Shown one piece after another: positions 1 to 7,811 of a stretch of 64,000 bases of DNA (within the stretch, counting starts at the first letter, position 1; the number at the start of each line of letters is the position of its first letter). Made by a program: the position numbers and the translations under genes. The stretch lies in assembly GCA_963704005.1 (NCBI GenBank), contig CAVPGJ010000003.1, positions 62,001 to 126,000 on the forward strand, in the 5' to 3' direction. The notes under the pieces were generated by a model. It searched no databases, was not told where the DNA came from, and worked only from the letters and a program-made list of their open reading frames with translations. Origin of the DNA: AC-32 sp963704005. Its GTDB lineage: Bacteria > Actinomycetota > Thermoleophilia > Gaiellales > Gaiellaceae.

Positions 1-514
1 GCTCGATCGTCGCGCGCTCCACCTCCAGCGCACTCGCCGCCTCGGCCGCGATTCGCTCGAGCTCGCCCGCCACGGAGCCGCCCTCGAGCAGGGAGCCCGC
101 GATCTCGGCGAGCAGAGCAGCCTCCGTCGCGCGCCGGCGCGAGCGAGCCGCCAGCTCGCTGACCACCACCGAGGTGACCAGGAAGACGCCGAGGGCGAAC
201 CAGTTCCGCGAGTCCTGGAGCGTGAAGGTGTGCGTGGGCGGCAGGAAGTAGAAGTTGAAGGCGAGCATGCTGGCGACCGAGGTCGCGATCGCCACCAGGA
301 GGCCCGAGTAGACCGCCACCGGCAGCACGGCGAAGAGGTAGAGCACGGCGAGGCTGAGCACCGGGACGTGCGGCTCGAGCAGCGCGATCACGCCGGTCAC
401 GGCCGCCACCAGCGCCGCTGCGGCAGCCAGGCCGACCAGCCGGCGGCGGGCTCCGGAGCCGAGCCGGTCGCGGCTCCCGGCGATCGCCGCAAGCGGGTGG
501 CGGTAGGTGCTCAT
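1..514 (-). CDS. KdpD-like DUF4118 sensor protein, N-terminal part (runs off the left edge)
   Basis: The reverse strand reads open from an ATG at 514 (MSTYRHPLAAIAGSRDRLGS) to the window edge, about 171 codons. A basic N-terminus is followed by closely spaced hydrophobic segments containing LYLFAVLPVAV and SVASMLAFNFYFLPP, the signature of the DUF4118 four-helix membrane domain of KdpD-type kinases. After LVTSVVVSELAARSRRRA comes a soluble helical stretch (about residue 135 on) that looks like the linker to a GAF or kinase part outside the window. The same membrane motif recurs in the divergent kinase at 593, so the two are paralogues. The role as a sensor of K+ or osmotic state is inferred from the family; the catalytic half is not visible. 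Confidence 0.75.
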   Translation of the reverse strand, partial: MSTYRHPLAAIAGSRDRLGSGARRRLVGLAAAAALVAAVTGVIALLEPHVPVLSLAVLYLFAVLPVAVYSGLLVAIATSVASMLAFNFYFLPPTHTFTLQDSRNWFALGVFLVTSVVVSELAARSRRRATEAALLAEIAGSLLEGGSVAGELERIAAEAASALEVERATIE

Positions 515-592
515 CGCGTAATGATCGCAACCCGGAGGATGCAGGGAGTTTTCGGCTGGACGTCGCCAAGCGAGGGGTGGTACACCTGCGGC
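515..592. promoter_or_regulatory. Divergent promoter region between two DUF4118 sensors
   Basis: This 78-bp gap separates divergent starts at 514 (minus) and 593 (plus). On the plus strand TACACC at 581-586 stands 6 nt before the ATG, resembling an extended leaderless -10 element seen before other genes here. No strong Shine-Dalgarno precedes the 593 ATG. Confidence 0.35.
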
Positions 593-1645
593 ATGAAGGT
601 GCAGCGATTCCTCGTCAGGGTCGCCGTGTGCGTCGCGGTCATCGCGGCCGTGACGAGCGCCGTCTTCGCGTTGAAGACGGTCGCGCCGGTTCTCAGCCTC
701 GGGGTGCTCTACCTGTTCGCCGTGCTCCCGGTCGCGGTCTCGTACGGCCTCGGCTACGCGATCGCCGTTTCCGTCGCGAGCATGCTCGCCTTCAACTTCT
801 TCTTCCTCGCGCCGCTGCACACGCTCGCCCTGACCGACTCCGAGAACTGGGTTGCGCTCGCCGTCTACCTCGTGACCGCGGTCGTCGTCAGCGAGCTGGC
901 GGCGCTGGCGCGGCGGCGCGCCATCGCGGCGGCGGACGCCGAAGCGCTGCGGCGGAGCGACGCGGTCAAGACGGCGGTTCTGCACGCCGTCAGCCACGAC
1001 CTGCGCAGCCCGCTGACGGCGATCCGCGCCGCGGGCGAGGGCCTCGAGAGCGGCTCGCTCGACCTCGACGAGGAGGACCGTGCCGCCCTGCTCGAGACGA
1101 TCGCGATCGAGACCGCCCGGCTCGAGCGGCTCGTCTCGAACCTGCTCGACCTGTCGCGGCTCGAAGCCGGCGCCGCGCGGCCCGAGCCCGAGCTTTGGCC
1201 GATCGACGAGCTGATCTCGCGCGCGCTGGAGGCGCTCGGCGCCGACGCTTCCCGCATCTCGGTCGTGAATGAGGAAGCGGTGCCGCCGGTGCTGGTCGAC
1301 GCCGCCCAGCTCGAGCGCACGCTGGTGAACGTGCTCGAGAACGCCCTGCGGCTCTCGTCGCCCGCCGATCCGGTCGAAGTGGCCGTCCGGCGGTTCGGCG
1401 CAGAGATCCACGTCCGCGTCAGCGACCGGGGGCCGGGGCTCGAGGGCGAGGATCTCGAGCGCATCTTCGAGCCGTTCGAGCACGGAGGCGGCCACCGGCG
1501 CGGGACAGGGCTCGGCCTCGCGATCGCGCGCGGCTTTGCGGAGGCGAACGGCTGCCACCTCTGGGCGGAGGCGCGGCCTGGATCGGGCGCGACATTCGTG
1601 CTCGCCCTGCCGGCGGCTGCCGCGCCCGCCGAGGTCTCCCGCTGA
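593..1645 (+). CDS. KdpD-type sensor histidine kinase (DUF4118, HisKA, HATPase)
   Basis: A 350-aa membrane histidine kinase. Residues ~1-110 form the DUF4118 membrane domain (LYLFAVLPVAVSYGLGYAIA, SMLAFNFFFLAPLHTL). The H-box HAVSHDLRSPLTAI lies at ~residue 138 and carries the phosphorylated His. The N-box NVLENALRLSS and G-boxes SDRGPGLEG and GTGLGLAIARG follow. It lacks the N-terminal KdpD and Usp domains of full-length KdpD (~890 aa), so it is a short KdpD. The ATG at 593 is preferred because the DUF4118 domain begins there; an open frame continues upstream but covers the promoter of the divergent gene. The regulator gene follows at once, so the two form a two-component pair, probably reporting K+ or turgor to the transporter downstream. 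Confidence 0.88.
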   Translation: MKVQRFLVRVAVCVAVIAAVTSAVFALKTVAPVLSLGVLYLFAVLPVAVSYGLGYAIAVSVASMLAFNFFFLAPLHTLALTDSENWVALAVYLVTAVVVSELAALARRRAIAAADAEALRRSDAVKTAVLHAVSHDLRSPLTAIRAAGEGLESGSLDLDEEDRAALLETIAIETARLERLVSNLLDLSRLEAGAARPEPELWPIDELISRALEALGADASRISVVNEEAVPPVLVDAAQLERTLVNVLENALRLSSPADPVEVAVRRFGAEIHVRVSDRGPGLEGEDLERIFEPFEHGGGHRRGTGLGLAIARGFAEANGCHLWAEARPGSGATFVLALPAAAAPAEVSR

Positions 1646-1656
1646 GCCGCCAGCGC

Positions 1657-2325
1657 GTGCTGGTCGTCGACGACGAGCCGCAGATCCTGCGGGCGCTGCA
1701 GACGAATCTCCGTGGAGCCGGCTACGACGTCGAGACTGCGTCGACTGCCGAGGCGGCCCTGGTCGCGGCGGCCGCGCATCCGCCGGACGCCGTCATCCTC
1801 GACCTCGTCCTCCCGGACGGGCGCGGCACCGACGTCTGCAGGGAGCTGCGCCGCTGGACCGCCGCGCCGGTGATCCTGCTCTCGGTTGTCGGCGACGAGA
1901 GCGAGAAGGTCGCCGCCCTCGACGCCGGCGCCGACGACTACGTCGAGAAGCCGTTCGGCGTCGACGAGCTGCTCGCCCGACTGCGCGCCGCCCTCCGCCG
2001 GGCCGGCCCTTCCGGCGACCCGGTGCTGGAGATCGGCGACCTGGTCGTCGACGTCGACAACCGCGCGGTGACGGTGGCCGGCAAGGACGTCCAGCTGACG
2101 CCGAACGAGTTCGAGCTCCTGCGCGTCCTGGCCCAGAACGAGGGCAAGCTGCTGACCCATCCGATGATCCTGCGCGAGGTCTGGGGGCCCGGCTACGCCG
2201 AGGAGTCGCACTACCTGCACGTCTACGTCTCGCAGCTGCGGCGCAAGATCGAGCCCGATCCGGCCCGCCCGCGCTACCTGCTCACGGCTCCGGGAGCCGG
2301 CTACCGGCTGGTCCGTCCCTCTTGA
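1657..2325 (+). CDS. KdpE-like OmpR/PhoB-family response regulator
   Basis: A 222-aa regulator. The receiver domain (~1-115) has the acidic pair in VVDDE, the phospho-acceptor Asp in VILDLVLPDG and the Lys in EKPFG. The C-terminal winged helix (~125-222) has FELLRVLAQNEGKLLTHPMI and VYVSQLRRKIE. The first canonical start is GTG 1657, but CTG 1642 would give an N-terminus reading MSRQRVLVVDDE, has GAGGT at 1631-1635 in ideal position, and would overlap the kinase stop by 4 nt; the true start may therefore be CTG 1642. Its likely target is the CTTGAG direct-repeat array at 2321-2369, because OmpR-family regulators bind direct repeats about 11 bp apart. Together with the kinase it forms the regulatory half of the stress-protein/transporter locus. 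Confidence 0.88.
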   Translation: MLVVDDEPQILRALQTNLRGAGYDVETASTAEAALVAAAAHPPDAVILDLVLPDGRGTDVCRELRRWTAAPVILLSVVGDESEKVAALDAGADDYVEKPFGVDELLARLRAALRRAGPSGDPVLEIGDLVVDVDNRAVTVAGKDVQLTPNEFELLRVLAQNEGKLLTHPMILREVWGPGYAEESHYLHVYVSQLRRKIEPDPARPRYLLTAPGAGYRLVRPS

Positions 2326-2369
2326 GAAGTCCTTGAGGCCGCGGGCCTCAGCCTTGAGGCGGCCTTGAG
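2321..2369 (+). promoter_or_regulatory. Phased CTTGAG direct-repeat operator
   Basis: CTTGAG occurs four times, starting at 2321, 2332, 2353 and 2364. The spacings are 11, 21 and 11 bp, so all four lie on nearly the same face of the helix. Two half-site pairs with 11-bp periodicity are the typical target of PhoB/OmpR/KdpE-type regulators. The first copy overlaps the regulator stop codon and the last ends just before the -35/-10 zone of the next gene. A GC-rich inverted repeat (around 2335-2349) lies between the pairs. Confidence 0.6.
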
Positions 2370-2380
2370 AGGCGCGGGGC

Positions 2381-2386
2381 TAGCGT
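2381..2386 (+). promoter_or_regulatory. Putative -10 element TAGCGT of a leaderless promoter
   Basis: TAGCGT fits the TANNNT -10 pattern and ends 6 nt before the ATG at 2393, so transcription would begin at or near the A of the start codon. No Shine-Dalgarno is present. The last CTTGAG repeat sits where an activator would touch RNA polymerase. Confidence 0.45.
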
Positions 2387-2392
2387 GGGCTC

Positions 2393-2866
2393 ATGGCCAC
2401 GAACCTCGCTCCGGCACGTCCGCGGCGGTCGCTCGCGTACCGCCGGATCGTGGTGCCGCTCGCCGCCCACGTCGAGTCCGAGGCCGCGATGGCGCTTGCC
2501 GCGGAGCTCGCGGACGACCGCGGGACGAGCATCACGGCGGTCGTGGCGATCGAGGTTCCTCCGGAGCTGCCGCTCGAGGCCCACATGCTCGAGGAGGAAC
2601 GCGCCGCCAAGCGGACGCTCGAGGACGCGTATGCGATCGGCGCCGCCCGCGGCCTGAACGTCCGCACCCGAACGCTGCGCGCGAGGCTGGCGGGAGAGGC
2701 GATCGTCGACGAGGCAGAGGCTGTCGGCGCCGACCTCGTGGTCATGCGGGCGCCGCGGAAGGAAGCACCGGGTTGCCGCGGAAGGATCTTCGGCAAGACG
2801 GTCGACCACGTGCTCAAGCACGCCCGTTGCAGGGTTATGGTCGCCGCGCCACATCCTTCCAACTAG
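2393..2866 (+). CDS. Universal stress protein (UspA family)
   Basis: A 157-aa cytoplasmic protein with a single Usp domain. The first beta strand is YRRIVVPLAAHVES and the nucleotide-binding end reads DLVVMRAPRKE followed by GRIFGKTVDHVLKHARCRVMV. The usual ATP loop G-2X-G-9X-G-[ST] is only partly kept (GCRGRIFGKT), so ATP binding is uncertain. The ATG is fixed by the leaderless -10 at 2381. The gene lies between a KdpDE-like pair and a KimA-like transporter, whose own C-terminus contains Usp-like folds, so it may be a soluble partner in potassium or envelope stress control. The stop TAG at 2864 is in the same frame as the downstream transporter. Confidence 0.85.
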   Translation: MATNLAPARPRRSLAYRRIVVPLAAHVESEAAMALAAELADDRGTSITAVVAIEVPPELPLEAHMLEEERAAKRTLEDAYAIGAARGLNVRTRTLRARLAGEAIVDEAEAVGADLVVMRAPRKEAPGCRGRIFGKTVDHVLKHARCRVMVAAPHPSN

Positions 2867-2875
2867 CAGCGACCA

Positions 2876-5218
2876 CTGCGCGACACCTCAGCTGACACCG
2901 GCAAGCTCGATCTCGACGAGCCGCCACCTCCGCCCGGCGGGCTGATCGGCTCGGCGCTCGGCGTTTTCGGCGGCGCAAAGCGGCGGCTGATCGGCCGGCC
3001 GCGCGCGACCTACGAGCTCGAGGACACGCTGCTCCCGAAGACGCTGGCGCTGCCGATCTTCTCGTCCGACCCGATCTCGTCGGTTGCCTACGCGACCGAA
3101 GCCGCCCTGGCGGTTCTCGTCGCCTCCTCGCTCGCGGCGCGGCACGACATCCTGCCGATCTCGTTCGCGATCTCCGCCTTGCTCCTGATCGTCGCCGTCT
3201 CCTACAGCCAGGGGATCAAGGCCTACGCGTCCAGCGGCGGCTCGTACATCTTCGCTCGCGAGAACCTCGGCGTCTTCCCCGCGTTGCTGGCAGGCGCGGC
3301 ACTCCTGACGGACTACATCCTCACGGTCGCGGTCTCCGTGGCCGCCGGCGTCTTCGCCCTCACCTCCGCCGTCACCTCGCTCGCCGGGCACCGGCTGCTG
3401 CTCTCGCTCGCCTGCATCCTCGTGCTCACGCTCGGGAACCTGCGTGGTGTCCGCGAGTCGGGCCTGCTGTTCGCGTTTCCGACCTACGCCTTCCTCGGGG
3501 TGATGTACCTGATGCTGGGGGTCGGGATCACGAAGTGCACGGTCGGCACGTGCCCGCAAGCGACCGTGCCTCACCCGCTGCCGACCGGCGTGGGCACGGT
3601 CGGCCTGTTCGTCCTGCTGAAGGCGTTCGCTTCGGGGTCGGCCGCGCTCACGGGAGTCGAGTCGATCTCGAACGGCGTCAGCGCCTTCCGCCGGCCGCAG
3701 GCCCGGAACGCCTCGCAGACCCTGCTGCTGATGGCGGGCTCGGCGGTGATCCTCTTCCTCGGCGTCTCTTTCCTCGCCGACAGAATGGACGCGCTTCCGA
3801 GTGGGTCGGCGTCGGTGCTCTCGCAGATCGCCCGTGCGACCTTCCCGGCGGGGTCGACCGGCTCGACCGTCTACTACCTCGTCCAGGCTTTCACCCTCGC
3901 GATCCTTATTCTCGCCGCGAACACCTCCTACCAGGGTTTCCCACGGCTCGCGGCTCTGCTGGCCCGCGACAGCTTCCTACCGCGCCAGTTCGGAAACCTG
4001 GGCGACCGGCTCGCCTACTCGAACGGGATCCTGGTGCTCGCCGCCGCCGCCGCCGGCCTGGTCATCGCCTTCCGCGCAAACGTGAACTCGCTGATCCACC
4101 TCTACGTGATCGGCGTCTTCACCGCGTTCACGCTCGCGCAGGCCGGGATGGTGCGCTACTGGCTGCGAACGCGGGGCCCCGGATGGCGCCGGAGCGCCGT
4201 CCTGAACGCCGTCGGCGCGGCGACCACCTTCGTCGTCGCCGTGATCGTGATCGCGACCAAGTTCCTGGCCGGCGCCTGGATGGTGATCATCGCGATCCCG
4301 CTGATGATCCTCACCTTCTACGCGATCCGGCGGCACTACCGCGCGGTCGCGAGACGGCTCCGCGCGAAGGCGCACGCGGTGCTGGCCCGGCGCGAGATTG
4401 AGAACACGACCATCCTCTACGTCGAGCGGCTGGACGCGGCGACTCGCGAGGCGCTGTGGTACGCACGGACGATCTCGAAAGGCTCGTTCCACGCCGTGCA
4501 CGTCCCCTTCCCGGGCAGCGACCCGGGGATCGGCCCGCGCTTCTTCCGCTGGACCGAGGGCGAGCCTCGCCTCGAGATCCTCCGCGAGGAGGAGGAGCCG
4601 CTCGACGCGATGCAGGAGTACGTCTGGCGGATTCCCCACGGCGACACCAGCTTCGTGACCGTCGTCATCCCGGAGCTCTTCCGGACGCCCTCGCTGCTCG
4701 CGGCCGTCATGCGCCGCTCCACCTTCCGGCTGAAGCTCGGGCTCCTGCGCGAGCCCGGGATCGCCGTCACCGACGTGCCGAGGCTCGCCGGCCTGCCGGG
4801 AGCCGAATTCAGCGAGCCGAGCAAGGCCGTCTGCGTCGTTCCGGTGGCGTCGGTGAACGCGGCCTCGCTCCGCGCCCTCGTCTACGCCCGGTCGCTCGGG
4901 TTCAAGGAGACGAAGGCCGTTTCGTTCGCCTTCGACGACGACGACGAGCGGCGGGTCGAGAGCGACTGGCGGAAGTTCCCGACGGGGCTCCCGCTCGAGG
5001 TCGTGGACGCTCCGTACCGCGACATCGGCAATCCGCTCCTCGTCTACCTGCGGGGGATCACGGCCGACCCGGACGCCGTGGCCGTCGTCGTCATGCCCGA
5101 GCTGGCCGCGCGCGGAGTCGACCGCCTGCTGCACAACCAGCGGGCGCTCTACCTGAAGCGGCTGCTCCTGTTCGAGCCGCGGGTGATCCTGACCAGCGTG
5201 CCGTTCCAGCTCACGTAG
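2876..5218 (+). CDS. kimA: KimA-family APC potassium transporter with two C-terminal Usp-like domains
   Basis: A ~780-aa APC-superfamily permease. It matches the KimA (YdaO) K+/H+ symporter pattern: SSDPISSVAYATE near residue 65, ASSGGSYIFARENLG near 120, LLTDYILTVAVS near 145, ALTGVESISN near 260 and LAANTSYQGFPRLA near 345. The Asp, Tyr and Glu of these segments are those described for K+ and H+ handling in Bacillus KimA. The cytosolic tail holds two similar domains (starting ~505 and ~649), each ending in a TSVP/TDVP-type strand, whereas Bacillus KimA has one. There is no ATG, GTG or TTG before TTG 3179, which would delete the conserved first helix; CTG 2876, 9 nt after the Usp stop, is the best start. 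The end overlaps the convergent dehydrogenase by 8 bp. Confidence 0.82.
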   Translation: MRDTSADTGKLDLDEPPPPPGGLIGSALGVFGGAKRRLIGRPRATYELEDTLLPKTLALPIFSSDPISSVAYATEAALAVLVASSLAARHDILPISFAISALLLIVAVSYSQGIKAYASSGGSYIFARENLGVFPALLAGAALLTDYILTVAVSVAAGVFALTSAVTSLAGHRLLLSLACILVLTLGNLRGVRESGLLFAFPTYAFLGVMYLMLGVGITKCTVGTCPQATVPHPLPTGVGTVGLFVLLKAFASGSAALTGVESISNGVSAFRRPQARNASQTLLLMAGSAVILFLGVSFLADRMDALPSGSASVLSQIARATFPAGSTGSTVYYLVQAFTLAILILAANTSYQGFPRLAALLARDSFLPRQFGNLGDRLAYSNGILVLAAAAAGLVIAFRANVNSLIHLYVIGVFTAFTLAQAGMVRYWLRTRGPGWRRSAVLNAVGAATTFVVAVIVIATKFLAGAWMVIIAIPLMILTFYAIRRHYRAVARRLRAKAHAVLARREIENTTILYVERLDAATREALWYARTISKGSFHAVHVPFPGSDPGIGPRFFRWTEGEPRLEILREEEEPLDAMQEYVWRIPHGDTSFVTVVIPELFRTPSLLAAVMRRSTFRLKLGLLREPGIAVTDVPRLAGLPGAEFSEPSKAVCVVPVASVNAASLRALVYARSLGFKETKAVSFAFDDDDERRVESDWRKFPTGLPLEVVDAPYRDIGNPLLVYLRGITADPDAVAVVVMPELAARGVDRLLHNQRALYLKRLLLFEPRVILTSVPFQLT

Positions 5219-6173
5219 GGATCCGCAAAACGATTTTCCCGAACTGCTCGCCGGCCTCCATGCGCTCGTGGGCGGCGCGCGCCTCGGCCAGCGGGTAGAC
5301 CGAGTCGATCACGGGGCGCGCGCGGCCGGATGCGACGAGCTCGTAGGCGCCCTCGAAGTCCTCCTTCGTGCCCATCGTCGAGCCGTAGACCGTCAGCTGC
5401 TTCCACCAGATCCGGTGCAGGTTCGCGGGCGGGTTCGGCCCGGTTGTCGCGCCGCAGACGGCGATCCGGCCTCCGGCGCGCGCCGCTGCGAGCGACGTTG
5501 CCCAGGTCGCCTCGCCGATGTGCTCGAGGACGACGTCGACGCCCGTGCCGCCGGTCGCCTCCTTCACCGCTTCGCGCACGTCGCCGCTCGCATGGTTGAC
5601 GGTCGCGTCGGCCCCGAGCTCCCGCGCCCGCTCGAGCTTCTCGTCGCTCGAGGAGGTGACGAGCGCCTTGGCGCCGAGCGCCTTGGCGATCGCGAGCCCG
5701 GCGGTGCCGACGCCGCTGCCGATCCCCCAGAGCAGCACCCACTCGCCCTCGCGCAGATGCGCCTTCGTCACCAGCAGCCGGTAGGCGGTCTCGAAGACCA
5801 GCGGGAAGGCCGCGGCCTCCTCGAACGAGAGCCCTTCCGGCAGCGGGTAGACGTTCGTCTCCGGGACGGCGACGAGCTCGGCATGCGTGCCGTCCATGTG
5901 CTCGCCGATGACCGTGATCGTCTCGCCGTGCTCGAGCCCTGGGTTGATCACGACCTCCTCGCCCGTGTCCTCGCGGATGCCGGCACCGTCCGCGCCGAGG
6001 ATGCGCGGCTTGGGCACCGAGGGGAGCCCCTTGCGGATCCAGAGGTCGAGATGGTTGAGCGAGGCGGCGCGCAAACGGACGAGAACCTCTCCGGGCCCGG
6101 GCTCGGGATCGGGCGCGTCCTCGTAGCGGAGAACCTCGGGGCCGCCGTCCTCGTGGATCCTGATCGCCTTCAC
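5211..6173 (-). CDS. Medium-chain dehydrogenase/quinone oxidoreductase (NAD(P)-dependent)
   Basis: A 320-aa MDR-superfamily oxidoreductase. The GroES-like half contains PGPGEVLVRLRAASLNHLDL and RILGADGAG. The Rossmann half contains GIGSGVGTAGLAIAKALGA followed by a basic/polar loop (TSSSDEKLERA) that suggests NADP. The structural-zinc cysteines of alcohol dehydrogenases are absent, so a quinone reductase or enoyl reductase role is more likely than a zinc alcohol dehydrogenase. The start is GTG 6173; a longer open frame upstream covers queG antisense and is not coding. It is divergent from queG with an 18-bp gap and convergent with the transporter gene. Confidence 0.85.
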   Translation of the reverse strand: MKAIRIHEDGGPEVLRYEDAPDPEPGPGEVLVRLRAASLNHLDLWIRKGLPSVPKPRILGADGAGIREDTGEEVVINPGLEHGETITVIGEHMDGTHAELVAVPETNVYPLPEGLSFEEAAAFPLVFETAYRLLVTKAHLREGEWVLLWGIGSGVGTAGLAIAKALGAKALVTSSSDEKLERARELGADATVNHASGDVREAVKEATGGTGVDVVLEHIGEATWATSLAAARAGGRIAVCGATTGPNPPANLHRIWWKQLTVYGSTMGTKEDFEGAYELVASGRARPVIDSVYPLAEARAAHERMEAGEQFGKIVLRIPT

Positions 6174-6191
6174 CAGGGCACAATCTCCCAC

Positions 6192-7187
6192 ATGCAGGCG
6201 GCCGAGTTGACCAGGCTCGCCGAGGAGCTGGGTCTCGACGCGGTCGGGGCGGCTCCGGCGTCGGCCTACGATGAGACCGAGGGACACATCCGCGAGCGCC
6301 GCGCGCGCGGGCTGTTCGCGGACATGCGCTTCACGATGGCCCGGCCCGAGGTGTCCTGCCACCCGGAGACCTTGCTCGACGGCGCGCGCACGGTCGTCGC
6401 CGCGGCGCTCTGCTACTGGGCGGACGGCGGCGAGGTCCCTCCCGGCCACGGCCGGCTGCCGCGCTACACGTGGTTCGACGCCTACGCGCTCCTGCGCGAG
6501 CGCCTGGACGAGCTGGGGCGGAGGCTCGGCGGCGCCTATCGCGTGCTCGTGGACGCGAACCAGCACGTCGACCGGGAGGCCGCGGCCCGCTCCGGGGTCG
6601 GCTTCTACGGCAAGAACACGATGCTGATCACGCGGCGCCACGGCTCCTGGGTCGTGCTCGGCACGCTCGTCACGGACGTCGAGCTCGAGCCGACCCCGCC
6701 GCTCGACGCCGACTGCGGCTCCTGCACGCTCTGCATCGAGGCCTGCCCGACCGGCGCGCTCGACGAGCCCGGCGTGCTCGACGCGACGCGCTGCCTCTCG
6801 TACTGGACGCAGGCGGGCGGCCCGATCCCCGAGGAGTACCGGCGTGAGCTCGGCGACCAGGTCTACGGCTGCGACATCTGCCAGGACGTCTGCCCGTGGA
6901 ACCGCGGCGTCGAGAAGCGCCGCGCCGGCCAGGCCCCGCCGGAGGGAGCCGAGCCGCACGTCTCGCTCGCCGACTGGCTCGAGGCCGACGGCGACGAGCT
7001 GGCGCGCCGCTACGACCGGCTGTTCGTGCCGCGCAACGACCCGCGCTACCTGCGCCGCAACGCCCTCGTCGCCCTCGGCAACACCGGCGGCGACCCGGCG
7101 CTCGCGGAGCCGTACGCCCAGAGCGATGACCCGCTCCTCCGCGAGCAGGCCGAGTGGACGCTCGCGCGGCTCGAGGAGCGCCAGTGA
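6192..7187 (+). CDS. queG: Epoxyqueuosine reductase QueG
   Basis: A 331-aa cobalamin and [4Fe-4S] enzyme that reduces epoxyqueuosine to queuosine in tRNA. An N-terminal DUF1730 region (SGVGFYGKNTMLI at ~140) is followed by two ferredoxin-like clusters, CGSCTLCIEACPTGA (~178) and CDICQDVCPWN (~228). The C-terminal HEAT-like tail RRNALVALGNTGGD completes the usual QueG architecture; length is slightly short of the E. coli protein. ATG 6192 is preceded by CACAAT 7 nt upstream, a likely leaderless -10. No other queuosine gene is in the window, so queuosine precursor salvage or distant genes must be assumed. Confidence 0.93.
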   Translation: MQAAELTRLAEELGLDAVGAAPASAYDETEGHIRERRARGLFADMRFTMARPEVSCHPETLLDGARTVVAAALCYWADGGEVPPGHGRLPRYTWFDAYALLRERLDELGRRLGGAYRVLVDANQHVDREAAARSGVGFYGKNTMLITRRHGSWVVLGTLVTDVELEPTPPLDADCGSCTLCIEACPTGALDEPGVLDATRCLSYWTQAGGPIPEEYRRELGDQVYGCDICQDVCPWNRGVEKRRAGQAPPEGAEPHVSLADWLEADGDELARRYDRLFVPRNDPRYLRRNALVALGNTGGDPALAEPYAQSDDPLLREQAEWTLARLEERQ

Positions 7188-7368
7188 CAGAGTTGCGCGC
7201 ATGCGGGAGGCGGAGCGCTGGCTCGCCAAGGCGCGATGTTCACGCTCGGCCCGCCGGGCTGAGCTAGTCCGTAACGGCCATCTTGCGCTGCGCCTAGCGG
7301 CCGGCGAACCTGCGCGCATCGAGGAAGACCTGATCTAGCGCGGTGAAGTCGTCGCGCTACTGTTCAAC

Positions 7369-7455
7369 GTGGCCGACATGGCGCGCTCGTTGGAGCGACT
7401 CGAAGTCTTGGTCGGAGGCGAAGACGATGGCGAAGAAGAGACCGACGAAGGCTGA
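7369..7455 (+). CDS. Possible small acidic ORF or gene remnant
   Basis: The frame from 7201 encodes 45 codons (MREAERWLAKAR...), meets TAG at 7336, then continues open as RGEVVALLFNVADMARSLER and an acidic tail ending at 7455. The second part looks like a real amphipathic-plus-acidic small protein (GTG 7369 or ATG 7378 as start) and overlaps the next gene by 29 nt. The in-frame stop could mark a decayed gene, a read error, or simply two spurious ORFs. I do not recognise a function. Confidence 0.25.
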   Translation: MADMARSLERLEVLVGGEDDGEEETDEG

Positions 7456-7708
7456 CCTCGAGGCGCGGCGGCAGATGGTCGAAAACGCCGAGCGGACGCG
7501 GCGCCTCGCAGAGAGAGGCCGCGCCGAGCTCGAGAGGCAAGGCCGCTGGGATCCGATGCCGGCGAGCGAAGACACGCTCACGCCACGTGAAGCACGCCGC
7601 CGGATGCGCGAGAACGCCGACCGGACGCGCAGGCTTGCGGAGAAGGCCCAGGCCGAGCTCGACCGCAAGAAGCGCGAGCAGGGCCGCGCTGCCGACTCGT
7701 CAGCCTGA
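7427..7708 (+). CDS. Small charged helical protein with an internal 26-residue duplication
   Basis: A 93-aa protein starting at ATG 7427. Two units, ARRQMVENAERTRRLAERGR (~14-38) and ARRRMRENADRTRRLAEKAQ (~56-80), align residue for residue and end in AELERQ and AELDRK. Both are strongly amphipathic, predicting a helical hairpin or coiled coil, and the lysine-rich N-terminus is basic. There is no signal peptide or membrane segment. Function unknown. It lies alone between queG and the convergent PafBC regulator. Confidence 0.6.
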   Translation: MAKKRPTKADLEARRQMVENAERTRRLAERGRAELERQGRWDPMPASEDTLTPREARRRMRENADRTRRLAEKAQAELDRKKREQGRAADSSA

Positions 7709-7811
7709 GCGCTGCTCAGAGACCGAACGTGGCGACGATTATCCGAAGCGGCGCGAAGCCGCTGACGACGCCAAGAGCAGCGGCTCCTTCGAGATGGGGC
7801 CGCACTGATCT

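Noticed and set aside
3179..5218. Transporter starting at TTG 3179
   Set aside because: That start would remove the first conserved helix with the SSDPISSVAY motif, which is coded in frame upstream.
5268..6191. N-terminal extension of QueG by about 300 codons
   Set aside because: The extension is antisense to the dehydrogenase; QueG motifs begin at ATG 6192, which also has a promoter-like box.
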